NCBI RefSeq assembly: GCF_024756235.1
Contig: NZ_JANUGY010000004.1
Span: 310,001 to 374,000 of the forward strand
DNA length: 64,000 nucleotides
Origin: Massilia kyonggiensis
GTDB taxonomy: Bacteria > Pseudomonadota > Gammaproteobacteria > Burkholderiales > Burkholderiaceae_D
Direction of reading: 5' to 3'
The number at the start of each line of letters is the position of its first letter. Position 1 is the first letter of the stretch. Below are positions 8,393 to 18,200 of this stretch, piece after piece. Under the pieces are notes generated by a model, which saw only the letters and a list, made by a program, of their open reading frames with translations, searched no databases and was not told the DNA's origin. Both the position numbers and the translations under genes were made by a program.

Positions 8393-9925
8393 ATGAGTAA
8401 ACCCATCGAACACGTCGTGGTGGTCGGCGGCGGCTCCGCCGGCTGGCTCGCGGCCGCCGTCCTCGCGGCGGAACATCCGCGCCTGGCCGTCACGCTCGTC
8501 GAATCGCCCGGCGTGCCGCCGATCGGCGTCGGCGAAGGCACGTGGCCGTCCATGCGCGAGACCCTGCAACGCATCGGCGTCTCCGAGGCCGCGTTCTTCC
8601 GCGAGTGCGACGCCGCGTTCAAGCAGGGCTCCCGCTTCGACCGCTGGGTCGACGGCAGCGCCGGCGACATCTATTTCCATCCCTTTTCCCTGCCCCAGGG
8701 CTATGGCGAGGCGAACCTCGTCGCGGCGTGGCAGCGCGCGCACCGTCACGCGGCCTTTGCGGACCTCGTCAGCTACCAGCCGCATTTGTGCGTGCAGGGC
8801 CGCGCGCCGAAGCAGCCGCAGACGCCGGAATTCGCGGGCGTCGCCAACTACGGTTATCACCTCGACGCCGGCAAATTCGGCGTCTTTTTGCAGAAGCACT
8901 GCGTGGACAAGCTGCGCGTGCGGCACGTGCTGGCCCACGTCGTCGACATCCTGTCCACCGACGATGGCGACATCGCCGCGCTGCGCACGCGCGAGGCCGG
9001 CCTCGTCGAAGGCGACCTGTTCATCGACTGTACCGGCATGGCCTCGTTGCTGCTGGGCCGCCACTACGGCGTGCCCCTCGTGTCGCAGCGCGACGTGCTG
9101 TTCAACGACCGCGCCCTCGCCGTGCAGGTGCCCTACCCCGCGCCCGACACCCCGATCGCGTCGCAGACGACGTCCACCGCCCAGTCGCACGGCTGGACCT
9201 GGGACATCGGCCTGCCCACGCGGCGCGGCGTCGGCTACGTGTATTCCAGCGCCCACGTCGACGACGACGCGGCGGAGCAGACGCTGCGCGCCTATCTCGC
9301 TTCCACCGGCATCGCCGGAGAGATTCCCCAACCGCGCAAGATCGCGTTCGACCCCGGCTACCGCGCCCGCTTCTGGGAAAAGAACGTCGTCGCCATCGGC
9401 CTGTCGGCCGGATTCATCGAGCCGCTGGAAGCTTCCGCGCTCGCGCTCGTGGAACTGTCCGCGGCCTGGCTGGCGGACGACCTGCCCGCCACGCGCGCGC
9501 AGATGGACACGATCTCCGCGCGCTTCAACGAGGCCTTCACGTACCGGTGGGAGCGCATCATCGACTTCCTGAAGCTGCACTACGTGCTGTCGAAGCGTAC
9601 GGACACCGCCTACTGGCTCGATCACCGCGCCCCGCGCACGCAGTCGCCGCGCCTGCGCGAACTGCTCGCGCTGTGGCGCACGCGCGCGCCGTCGCGGCGC
9701 GACTTCCCGCGCATCGAAGAGATCTTCCCGTCCGCGAGCTGGCAGTACATCCTGTACGGGATGGGCTTCCGCCCCGAGTTGACGGAGCGCGCATCGGATC
9801 TGCCGGACCGCGCCGACCAGTACTTCCGCGAGGCTGCCCGGCTGACCGCCCGCATGCTGCCGCAGCTGCCCGCGAACCGCGAGATGCTCCACCACATCCA
9901 CCAGTTCGGCATGCCGCCGGGCTAG
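8393..9925 (+). CDS. Flavin-dependent tryptophan-halogenase family protein (first copy)
   Basis: A 510-residue FAD enzyme of the tryptophan halogenase family (PF04820). Visible motifs are the dinucleotide-binding GGGSAG (residues 12-17), the GVGEGT segment (45-50), Lys77 in AAFKQGS (equivalent to the catalytic Lys that carries HOX in PrnA-type enzymes), W268-T-W270-D-I (the WxWxI signature) and FIEPLEAS with the active-site Glu. ATG 8393 is preceded by AAGGAAG; a GTG lies one codon upstream. In this gene context family members are thought to halogenate indoles or to act on unknown substrates. It opens a tight four-gene set with SapC, a cupin and a second halogenase. The substrate is unknown. 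Confidence 0.87.
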   Translation: MSKPIEHVVVVGGGSAGWLAAAVLAAEHPRLAVTLVESPGVPPIGVGEGTWPSMRETLQRIGVSEAAFFRECDAAFKQGSRFDRWVDGSAGDIYFHPFSLPQGYGEANLVAAWQRAHRHAAFADLVSYQPHLCVQGRAPKQPQTPEFAGVANYGYHLDAGKFGVFLQKHCVDKLRVRHVLAHVVDILSTDDGDIAALRTREAGLVEGDLFIDCTGMASLLLGRHYGVPLVSQRDVLFNDRALAVQVPYPAPDTPIASQTTSTAQSHGWTWDIGLPTRRGVGYVYSSAHVDDDAAEQTLRAYLASTGIAGEIPQPRKIAFDPGYRARFWEKNVVAIGLSAGFIEPLEASALALVELSAAWLADDLPATRAQMDTISARFNEAFTYRWERIIDFLKLHYVLSKRTDTAYWLDHRAPRTQSPRLRELLALWRTRAPSRRDFPRIEEIFPSASWQYILYGMGFRPELTERASDLPDRADQYFREAARLTARMLPQLPANREMLHHIHQFGMPPG

Positions 9926-9972
9926 CGGAACCACCGCCACCACAACACCAATAACGAGAGAGACTACCACCG

Positions 9973-10683
9973 ATGGCCAACCATGCACCCCTGAACAACG
10001 TCGACCACAAGAACCTGCGCGTGGTCACCACCCGCGGCGCGGCATACGGCGACGCCGTGATGTCGGCGCTGACCTTCCCCGCCGAATTCCGCGACCTGCA
10101 GGCCTGCTATCCGATCGTCTTCGCGCAGGACGGCAACGGCGGCTACGACGCGATCGCCCTGCTGGGCTTCGAACAGGGCGAGAACCTGTTCCTCGGCCCG
10201 AATGGCTGGGATGCGCCCACGATCCCGCTGACGATCGAACGCCAGCCGTTCATGATCGGCCGCAACGGCGAGGAGCTGTCCGTCCACGTCGACCTGGACA
10301 GCCCGCGCGTGCGCGACGGCGGCATCGAGGGCGAAGCGCTGTTCCTGACTTATGGCGGCACGAGCGAATACCTGGAACGCATCAGCTCCGTCCTGCGCAC
10401 CATCCACGAAGGCCTCGCCGCAGCGCGCGCGTTCGTCGCCGCGCTCGTCGAGCTGGAACTGATCGAATCGTTCGTGCTGGACGTGGAACTGGACGACGGC
10501 TCGCAGAATCGCCTGGCCGGCTTCTACACGATCAACGAAGACCGCCTGGCCACACTGTCGGGCGAGCAGCTCGCGCGCCTGCACGACAAGGGCTATCTGC
10601 AGGCGATCTACATGGCGGTGGCGTCGCTGGCGCAGTTCCGCAACCTGATCCAACGGAAGAACCGCGCCAATGACATCCGTTAA
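9973..10683 (+). CDS. SapC family protein
   Basis: A 236-residue soluble protein matching the SapC family (PF07277), named after a Campylobacter surface-layer locus but of unproven function. Recognisable stretches are the N-terminal YPIVFAQD and ALLGFEQGENLFL, the middle IPLTIERQPFMIG and the C-terminal GFYTINEDRLATLSGEQL. No signal peptide or membrane segment is seen, so it is predicted cytoplasmic. The start follows a GAGAG site. The downstream cupin gene starts 14 bp before its stop, implying translational coupling. In many proteobacteria this family sits next to halogenase and cupin genes beside TonB receptors. Confidence 0.87.
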   Translation: MANHAPLNNVDHKNLRVVTTRGAAYGDAVMSALTFPAEFRDLQACYPIVFAQDGNGGYDAIALLGFEQGENLFLGPNGWDAPTIPLTIERQPFMIGRNGEELSVHVDLDSPRVRDGGIEGEALFLTYGGTSEYLERISSVLRTIHEGLAAARAFVAALVELELIESFVLDVELDDGSQNRLAGFYTINEDRLATLSGEQLARLHDKGYLQAIYMAVASLAQFRNLIQRKNRANDIR

Positions 10684-11677
10684 GCATGTCCGGGAAGTCT
10701 CGTTCAGCGACGGCAAGCTGCCGGACGAGATGCTGCGCGCGACGCGGCCCTACATCGTGCGCGGCCTCGCGGCCAACTGGCCGCTCGTGCAGCGGGGCCG
10801 TGCTTCCGCGGAGAGCGCGGACGCGTACCTGCGCCAGTTTTATCGCGACGCGACCGTCAACGCCATGCTGGGTCCCCCGCAGATCGGCGGCCGCTTCTTC
10901 TACAACGACACGATCACCGGCTTCAACTTCCACAACGTGCGCGGCCGCCTCGACCAGGTGCTGGACGAACTGGCCGCGCACCGCAAGCGGCCCGACCCGG
11001 GCGCGATCTACGTCGGCTCGACGTCGATCGACGGCGCCCTGCCCGGCCTGCGCGCCGCCAACGACCTGGACCTCGGTGACCGCAATCCGCTGGCCAGCAT
11101 CTGGATCGGCAACCGCACCGTCGTCGCGGCGCACTACGACCTGCCCGACAACATCGCCGTCGTGGCGGTCGGCGAGCGGCGGTTCACGCTGTTCCCGCCC
11201 GACCAGCTGAAGAACCTGTACGTCGGCCCGCTCGACTTCAACCCGGCCGGCCAGGCGATCAGCCTCGTCGACGTGCGCAACCCGGACCTCGAACGCTTCC
11301 CGCGTTACGCCGAGGCGCTGCAGCATGCCGAGGTGGCGGAGATGGGTCCGGGCGACGCGCTGTTCATCCCGTCGATGTGGTGGCATCACGTGGAAGCGCT
11401 GTCCGCGTTCAACGTGCTCGTGAATTACTGGTGGCGCCAGTCGCCGGACTACATGGACACCCCGACGAACGCGCTGATGCTGGCGATCCTGACGATGCGC
11501 GACCTGCCGCCCGAGCAGCGGCGCGCGTGGCAGGAGATCTTCCGCCACTACATCTTCGAGCCGGATCCCGCGAACCTCGCGCACATTCCGGAGAATGCGC
11601 GTTATGCGCTGTCGCCGCTCGACGAAGACGGCGCCCGCGTCCTGCGCGGCCAGCTGCTGCGCCGCATCAACCGATAA
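10670..11677 (+). CDS. JmjC-like cupin (cupin_8) protein
   Basis: A 335-residue protein of the cupin_8/JmjC-like family of Fe(II)/2-oxoglutarate oxygenases. The metal facial triad is visible as H155-Y-D157 in AAHYDLPDN and a distal His at 239 or 240 in MWWHHVEAL. The SSSV-like N-terminal helix RATRPYIVRGLAANWPLVQ is the usual lead-in. Family members hydroxylate protein side chains (for example FIH) or small molecules. It overlaps SapC by 14 bp and precedes the second halogenase by 32 bp. An oxygenase between two halogenases suggests a shared oxidative tailoring pathway, which is inference. Confidence 0.85.
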   Translation: MTSVKHVREVSFSDGKLPDEMLRATRPYIVRGLAANWPLVQRGRASAESADAYLRQFYRDATVNAMLGPPQIGGRFFYNDTITGFNFHNVRGRLDQVLDELAAHRKRPDPGAIYVGSTSIDGALPGLRAANDLDLGDRNPLASIWIGNRTVVAAHYDLPDNIAVVAVGERRFTLFPPDQLKNLYVGPLDFNPAGQAISLVDVRNPDLERFPRYAEALQHAEVAEMGPGDALFIPSMWWHHVEALSAFNVLVNYWWRQSPDYMDTPTNALMLAILTMRDLPPEQRRAWQEIFRHYIFEPDPANLAHIPENARYALSPLDEDGARVLRGQLLRRINR

Positions 11678-11709
11678 GACTACAAGCAGTAAACGCCAGG
11701 AGTAGAGAC

Positions 11710-13221
11710 ATGGAGAACAACAACCAACAGGACCGCGGCCGCCCGATCCGCCGCGTCGTGATCGCCGGCGGCGGCACCGCGGGCTGGATGGCCGCGGCGG
11801 CGCTGGCGCGCACCCTCGGCAAGGTCATCGACATCAAGCTCGTCGAGTCGGACGACATCGGCACCGTGGGCGTGGGCGAGGCGACGATCCCGAGCCTCGT
11901 GCACTTCCACCGCCTGCTCGACATCGGCGAACAGGAATTCATGGCGGCCACGCAGGCCACGTTCAAGCTGGGCATCAGCTTCGAGAGCTGGCGCGCGCGC
12001 GGCGAGGACTACATCCACTCGTTCGGCATGACGGGCACGGACCACTGGACGGCCGGCTTCCAGCACTTCTGGCTGAAGGGCCGCGACCGCGGACTCGCCA
12101 GCGACTACGGCGACTACTGCCTGGAGCTCGTCGCGTCGCAGGAAAAACGCTTCGGCCACCTGCCGAACCAGGGCATCAACTACGCCTACCACCTGGACGC
12201 CACGCGCTACGCCCGCTACCTGCGGCGCTTCTCCGAACACTTCGGCGCGCAGCGCATCGAAGCGAAGATCGCCGGCGTCGACACCGACCCGGCGACCGGC
12301 CACATCACGGCGCTCGTGCTGGATTCCGGCACGCGCATCGAAGGCGACCTGTTCATCGACTGCACGGGCTTCCGCTCGCTGCTGCTGGGCCAGACGATGG
12401 GCGTGGAATACGAGGACTGGTCGCAATGGCTGTTCAACGACTGCGCGATCGCCGTGCAGACGGAATCGACCGGTCCGGCCGTGCCGCTGACGCGCTCGAT
12501 GGCGCACGACTGGGGCTGGCAATGGCGCATCCCGCTGCAGCACCGCACCGGCAACGGCGTCGTGTTCTCCAGCCGCCACACGGACGAGGCCACGGCGCGC
12601 GCCACGCTGCTCGGCAACATCGAAGGCAAGGTCCTCACGGAGCCGCGCGTGATCCGCTTCACGCCCGGCCAGCGCAAGAAGGTCTGGGCCGGCAACTGCA
12701 TCGGCCTCGGCCTCGCGAGCGGCTTCCTGGAACCGATCGAATCGACGAGCATCCACCTGATACAGCGCGGCATCGTGCGCCTGCTGCAGATCGTCCCGTC
12801 GCACGGCATCCAGCAGTCGGACATCGACGAGTACAACGCGCAGGCCGAGGAAGACATCCGCACGATCCGCGACTTCATCATCCTGCACTACAAGGTCACC
12901 AACCGGCGCGATACGCCGTACTGGCACGACGCGGCGACGATGCCCGTGCCGGACAGCCTGCAGCACCGCATCGACCTGTTCCGCGACGGCGCCCGCGTCT
13001 TCCGCGAAGGGAACGAACTGTTCGCGGAAAACTCGTGGGTGCAGGTCATGCTGGGCCAGGGCCTCACGCCCGTGCGCTGGCACCCGAGCGCGGACCTGAT
13101 GGGCGACGAGGAGCTGCGCGGGTTCCTGGACGGCATCCGCAACGGCGTGCGCCGCACGGTGTCGCAGCTGCCGCCGCACCAGCAATACGTGGAACGGTAC
13201 TGCCCGGCCGGCAAACCGTGA
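11710..13221 (+). CDS. Flavin-dependent tryptophan-halogenase family protein (second copy)
   Basis: A 503-residue FAD halogenase distinct from the first copy. It shows AGGGTAG (19-25), GVGEAT (54-59), Lys86 in TFKLGIS, GW270-Q-W272-R-I-P (complete WxWxIP motif) and FLEPIEST with the catalytic Glu. It is closer to canonical tryptophan halogenases than the 8393-9925 protein, whose motif reads WTWDIG. ATG 11710 is the first in frame after the cupin and has AGGAGTAGAG upstream. It is last in the halogenase-SapC-cupin-halogenase set. Substrate and halide are unknown. Confidence 0.88.
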   Translation: MENNNQQDRGRPIRRVVIAGGGTAGWMAAAALARTLGKVIDIKLVESDDIGTVGVGEATIPSLVHFHRLLDIGEQEFMAATQATFKLGISFESWRARGEDYIHSFGMTGTDHWTAGFQHFWLKGRDRGLASDYGDYCLELVASQEKRFGHLPNQGINYAYHLDATRYARYLRRFSEHFGAQRIEAKIAGVDTDPATGHITALVLDSGTRIEGDLFIDCTGFRSLLLGQTMGVEYEDWSQWLFNDCAIAVQTESTGPAVPLTRSMAHDWGWQWRIPLQHRTGNGVVFSSRHTDEATARATLLGNIEGKVLTEPRVIRFTPGQRKKVWAGNCIGLGLASGFLEPIESTSIHLIQRGIVRLLQIVPSHGIQQSDIDEYNAQAEEDIRTIRDFIILHYKVTNRRDTPYWHDAATMPVPDSLQHRIDLFRDGARVFREGNELFAENSWVQVMLGQGLTPVRWHPSADLMGDEELRGFLDGIRNGVRRTVSQLPPHQQYVERYCPAGKP

Positions 13222-13487
13222 GGCGTCCGCGCACGATTGTGCGCAAATAGAGAATGAAACAATCGCAACTTTGCCTGTTCAAGAACAATTCTTCTGCAGA
13301 CCGTAGATATTCTGTTACGGGCATTTTGAAAATCGTTGCTGTGCGGCATCAGTAAAGACGTTTCCCCAGGATTCGTCGTGACAACGGCCGAGGCTGGTCG
13401 CTAAGATTTAGAACATTTCCAGCGGGCAAATCGGTAAATCCGAAGGCCCGTTGGCGTGTTCGACAATCTCCAGGACCACCGCCTCCC
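13222..13487 (+). other. Intergenic region upstream of the two-partner secretion genes
   Basis: This 266-bp region is clearly more A/T-rich than its surroundings, as expected for a promoter region. A 6-bp hairpin (GCGCAC / GTGCGC, 13229-13244) lies just after the halogenase stop. I could not assign convincing -35/-10 boxes for the downstream secretion gene. Confidence 0.4.
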
Positions 13488-15212
13488 ATGGCCATTTCCC
13501 CTTTTCCGACGCGGCTCGCCTGCGCCCTCGCGGCCGCCTTCGCCATCGTCCCCGACCTGCATGCCCAGACCGGCATCGACCCGGCCGCCGCCGCCCAGCG
13601 CGCGGAGGTGCTGCAACGCCAGCAGGAAGAACGCATCAAGCGCGACATCGAAGCGGCGAAGCCGCGCGAGCGCACCGAGCCGGGCATCGATGCGAGCCGC
13701 CTGCAGCCGCAGGTCGACGCGTCCGGCGCCGGGCCGCGCTGCCACGACATCGACGTGATCACGATCCACGGCGCGCCGGGACTGTCGCCGGCCGTCCGCG
13801 CCGCGATCGAGACCACGTACAGCCACCGCTGCCTCGGCGTCGCGGAGATCGAAACGATCCTGGGCCTCATCACCAAGGATTACGTCGACCGCGGCTACGT
13901 CACCACGCGCGCCTACCTGCCCGCGCAGGATCTCGGCAAGAAACGCCTGGAGATCCTCGTGATCGAAGGACGCCTCGGCGCGCTCAAGGTCGACGACGGC
14001 GCCCGCATCAACCCGTGGAACGTGTTCCCGCCGGCCGGCGGCCTGCTCAACCTGCGCGACATCGAGCAAGGCATCGACCAGGTCAACCGCCTGGCCTCGA
14101 ACAACGCCACGCTGGACATCCAGCCGGGCAGCACGCCGGGCGAAAGCACCGTCGTCATCCACAACAAGCCGGCCTTTCCCGTGCACGCCAGCCTGACCGG
14201 CGACAACAGCGGCTCCGAAAGCACGGGCCGCAACCAGGCCGGCTTCTCCGTCAGCACCGATGCGATCCTCGGCTTCAACGAACTGCTGCTGGCCACGTAT
14301 CGCCGCTCGCAGCCGAACGACATGGCGCACAAGGGATCGGAAAGCAAGAGCGTGACGGCGATCGTCCCGTTCCGCTGGACCACGTTCACGGCCACGGCAA
14401 GCGACGCCCGCTTCGTGAGCACTGTCCAGCTGCCCAGCGGCGAAGCGCTGCAATTCATGGGCCACTCGCGCAACGCGTCGCTGCGCATCGACCAGCTCCT
14501 GTACCGCAACCAGGTCACCCGCGCTGGCGTGTACGGCAACCTGGCCGTCAAGGACAGCAAGAACTACCTGGGCGGCGAACTGCTCGGCGTCAGCAGCCGC
14601 AAGCTGTCGGTGCTGGACCTGGGCGGCACGGCCAGCACGACGTTGCTGGGCGGCGCCCTGTCCGTCGACCTGGGCTATTCGCGCGGCCTCGGCATCGCCG
14701 GTGCGCTGCACGATGCGGACGGCCTGGCCGCCGACGCGGGCCACGCGCAATTCGGCAAGATCACGGTGGGCGCCAACTGGATGCGTCCCTTCCGGATCGG
14801 CACCCTCGATGCGGGCATCTCGTCCAGCCTCACGGGCCAGTACGCACTCGACACGCTGTTCGGCTCCGAGCAGATGCTGATCGGCGGCCCGTACACGGTG
14901 CGCGGCTTCTACAACAACACGCTGTCCGGCGACCACGGCGCGTACGCGCGCAACGAGGTCTTCGTGCGGCCCGTGCTGCCGCTGCTCGGCCAGTCCATAC
15001 CGGTGCGGGTCTACGCCGGCATCGACGCGGGTCACGTCAGCAATCGCGTCGCGGGCATCCCCGACGGCACGCTCGCCGGTGCCGCGCTGGGCCTGAACAT
15101 CGCATGGAAACGCACGTCGCTGGACGTTTCCGCCACGCGCGCGCTGCACGAGCCGCACGCCTTCCAGCGCGAAGGAACCCAGACCTGGGTACGCCTGAAC
15201 ATCGAGATCTGA
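13488..15212 (+). CDS. TpsB/FhaC-type outer-membrane secretion protein
   Basis: A 574-residue two-partner secretion transporter. A signal peptide (residues 1-25, ending HAQ) precedes a charged helix (about 30-70), a POTRA region (about 85-165; IETILGLITKDYVDRGYVTTRAYLP is typical of ShlB/FhaC POTRA 1) and a 16-strand barrel. The conserved loop-6 motif appears as TVRGFYNN, and the barrel ends in RLNIEI. It recognises the TPS domain of the adjacent exoprotein and moves it across the outer membrane. The exoprotein gene follows after 13 bp, so the two are an operon. The call is certain at family level. Confidence 0.92.
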   Translation: MAISPFPTRLACALAAAFAIVPDLHAQTGIDPAAAAQRAEVLQRQQEERIKRDIEAAKPRERTEPGIDASRLQPQVDASGAGPRCHDIDVITIHGAPGLSPAVRAAIETTYSHRCLGVAEIETILGLITKDYVDRGYVTTRAYLPAQDLGKKRLEILVIEGRLGALKVDDGARINPWNVFPPAGGLLNLRDIEQGIDQVNRLASNNATLDIQPGSTPGESTVVIHNKPAFPVHASLTGDNSGSESTGRNQAGFSVSTDAILGFNELLLATYRRSQPNDMAHKGSESKSVTAIVPFRWTTFTATASDARFVSTVQLPSGEALQFMGHSRNASLRIDQLLYRNQVTRAGVYGNLAVKDSKNYLGGELLGVSSRKLSVLDLGGTASTTLLGGALSVDLGYSRGLGIAGALHDADGLAADAGHAQFGKITVGANWMRPFRIGTLDAGISSSLTGQYALDTLFGSEQMLIGGPYTVRGFYNNTLSGDHGAYARNEVFVRPVLPLLGQSIPVRVYAGIDAGHVSNRVAGIPDGTLAGAALGLNIAWKRTSLDVSATRALHEPHAFQREGTQTWVRLNIEI

Positions 15213-15225
15213 AAGTACCGCCACC

Positions 15226-18200
15226 ATGAACCGCTCGTATCGCCACGTCTGGAGCGCCGCCCGCGGCGCGTATGTCATCGCCGCCGAAACCGCCCGTGGA
15301 AAGGGCAAGTCCGGCCGCGCCGTCCTCGCCGCCACGGTGCTGGCCGCCGTTGCACCGGGCGCCGCCTGGGCCCAGCTCAAGACGCCCACGTCCGTCGTCC
15401 CCAACGGGGGCAAGACGAATACCTATATCGCGCCGAACGGCGTGCCCGTCGTGAACATCGACTCGCCGAACGGCGCCGGTATCTCGCATAACAAGTACGA
15501 CACGTACAACGTGGAGGCGAAAGGCCTCGTGCTGAACAACACGCCGTTCACGCAGGCCGCGGTGGGCCAGTCGCAGCTGGCCGGTGGCATCGTCGGCAAC
15601 ACGAACCTCAAGCAGGCCGCCCGGATCATCCTGAACGAAGTGACGTCGACCAACCGCTCCACGCTGGCCGGCTACACCGAGGTGTACGGCAAGCGCGCGG
15701 ACGTCATCGTCGTCAACCCGAACGGCCTCACGTGCACGGGCTGCGGCTTCATCAACACCGACCGCGTCACGCTGACGACCGGCGCGCCCGTGTGGGCCGC
15801 CGACGGCAACCTGATCGGCTTCAACGTCAGCCGCGGCGACATCGCGATCGGCGGTGCCGGCGTGGATGCCAGCGCCCAGCAGATCCTCGACCTCGTCGCG
15901 CGCAACGTGACATTCGACGGCCAGGTCAACGTGGCCGGCACCGGTGAACTCGGCGTGTTCACGGGCCCCGTCCAGTGGCATTACGAGGGCCGCAACATCG
16001 CCGGCACCGTGGCTGCCGCGGGCGACAAGCCGCAGTACGCCATCGACTCCAGCGCGCTGGGCGGCATGTACGCCGGCCGCATCCGGCTGATCGCGACGGA
16101 GGCCGGCGTGGGCGTGCGCATGCTGGGCGACGCCGCCGCCAGCGCGGACGATTTCCGCGTCGACGCGGCCGGCAGGGTCCTCGTGCAGGGCCGCGTGTCC
16201 GCGGCGCGCGACGTGGCGCTCACGCAGACGGGCGCCGGGCAGGTCGAGATCAACGGCGCCAACGCCGCCGTCAGCGCGACGCGCGACCTGAACGTGACCG
16301 CCGCCGGCGCCCTGGCGCTGAACGAGGCCGCGCTCAAGGCCGGCAACAACCTCGCGATCCAGGCGGCAAGCCTGGCCGACACGTCCACCGCCAACGCCAC
16401 CCGCAGCGCCAACGGGGCCGCCAGCGTGAAGCTCGCGGGCGCCGCCGCCATCGACGGCAGCACCTGGGGCGCCGGCGGCGCGTTCGGCCTCGGCGCCGAC
16501 ACCATCGCCGCCACGCACGCCACCCTGTACAGCGGCAAGGGCGGGCTCACGTTCGGCGCCGCGGGCGACGTCGTGCTCGACGCCGTCAAGGCCACGACCA
16601 CCGACAAGCTGGAGGTGCAGGCACGCGGCGGCGCACTGCGCCTCACCGCGGCAACCCGATTGACGGCCGGCGCGGACGCCGCGCTGCGCGCCGCGACGGC
16701 GCTCGACAACGCGGGCGAAGTGCTCGCGGCCGGTAGCCTTGCCCTCGACGGCGGCACCGCCGCGCCGCTGCAACTGACGAACAGCGGCCTGCTGCAGGCC
16801 CAGGGTGCACTGGACATCGGCGCCGCGCAGGCCGCGGCCGTGACGAACACGGGCCGCGCGCTGGCCGGCCGCGTCGCCATCCAGGCGACCACGCTCGCCA
16901 ACTCGGGCGCCGTGCAGGCGGGCGACGGCATGCGCATCGTCGCCGCCGACGCCGTCACGAACGCCGCCGGCGCCACGCTGCTCGGCGCGGGCGCCGGCAA
17001 GGACGTCGTCGTGCAGGCGGCGCGCCTGGACAATGCGGGCACGGTGCAATCGGCCGGCGGCCTCGCCGCGACCGTTACCGGCACCGTCACGAACAGCGGC
17101 AAGCTGGTGACGACGGCCGCGGCCGACGGCGGTGCGGACGGCAGGCTGGCGGTACAGGCGGGCAGCATCGCCAACACGGGCACCGTCGCCGCCGCCGGCG
17201 CGGCGAACCTGCAAAGCGCCGCCGACGTCGTGAACCGGGCCCTGGTCCAGGGCGCGTCCCTGACCGTCTCGGCGGGCACCGCCATCACCAACGACGGCGC
17301 CGACAGCGCCCTGCTGGCCCGCTTCTCCGCCCTCGTCACGGCGCGCGACGTCGCCAACGCGGGCACCATCCAGGCCGGCGCCGACATGTTCGCGACGGCC
17401 AGCGGCACCCTCGTCAACACGAACGCGATCCAGACCCTGAACGCGGGCAGCAGCCTCGCACTGACCGGCGGTACGGTCACGAACGGCGGCACCGTGCAGG
17501 CAGGCGGCAGCGCGTCCCTGAAGTCGACGGCCGCGACGCTCACCAACAGCGGCCAGGTCATCGCCACGGGCAACCTGGACGTGAGCGCGGCGTCCGCGTT
17601 CCTCAACGCCGACGCGAAGAGCGTCATGCAGACGGCCGGCGATTTCACGGCGCGGGCCGCCGAATTCGTCAACGGCGGCGCGATCAGCGCCGGCAAGAAC
17701 GCGACCGTGGGCGCCACCTACGGGCTCACCACGTCCGGCCTGCTCGAGACCACGGTGGCCGGCGGCAGCGTGACGCTGCGCGGCGCATCGGTCGGCAACG
17801 GCGGCACGATCCGCGCGGCCGATGCGGCGAGCCTCGCAGCGACGGCGGGCGCCATCCAGAACTCGGGCCAGGTCAAGGCCGCGACAGGTCTCGACCTGAC
17901 CGCCACGCAATCGATCGCCAATGCCGGGTCCACCGCGCTGCTGTCCGGCGCGACGCTGAACGCGAGTGCAGCCGGATTCACCAACAGCGGCAACGCGCAG
18001 GGCGAGACGAACGTGACGATCGACGTGGCCGATGCACTCGCCAACAGCGCGCTCCTGCAGGCGACGGGCACCGGCGCGAGCCTGGTCCTGCGCGCCGGCA
18101 CGATCGCCAACAGCGGCACCGCCGGCTCCGGCGGCACCGCGGGTCTCACCAGCCGCACCGGCGGCATCGTCAACAGCAGCCAGGTACAGGCGCAGGATGC

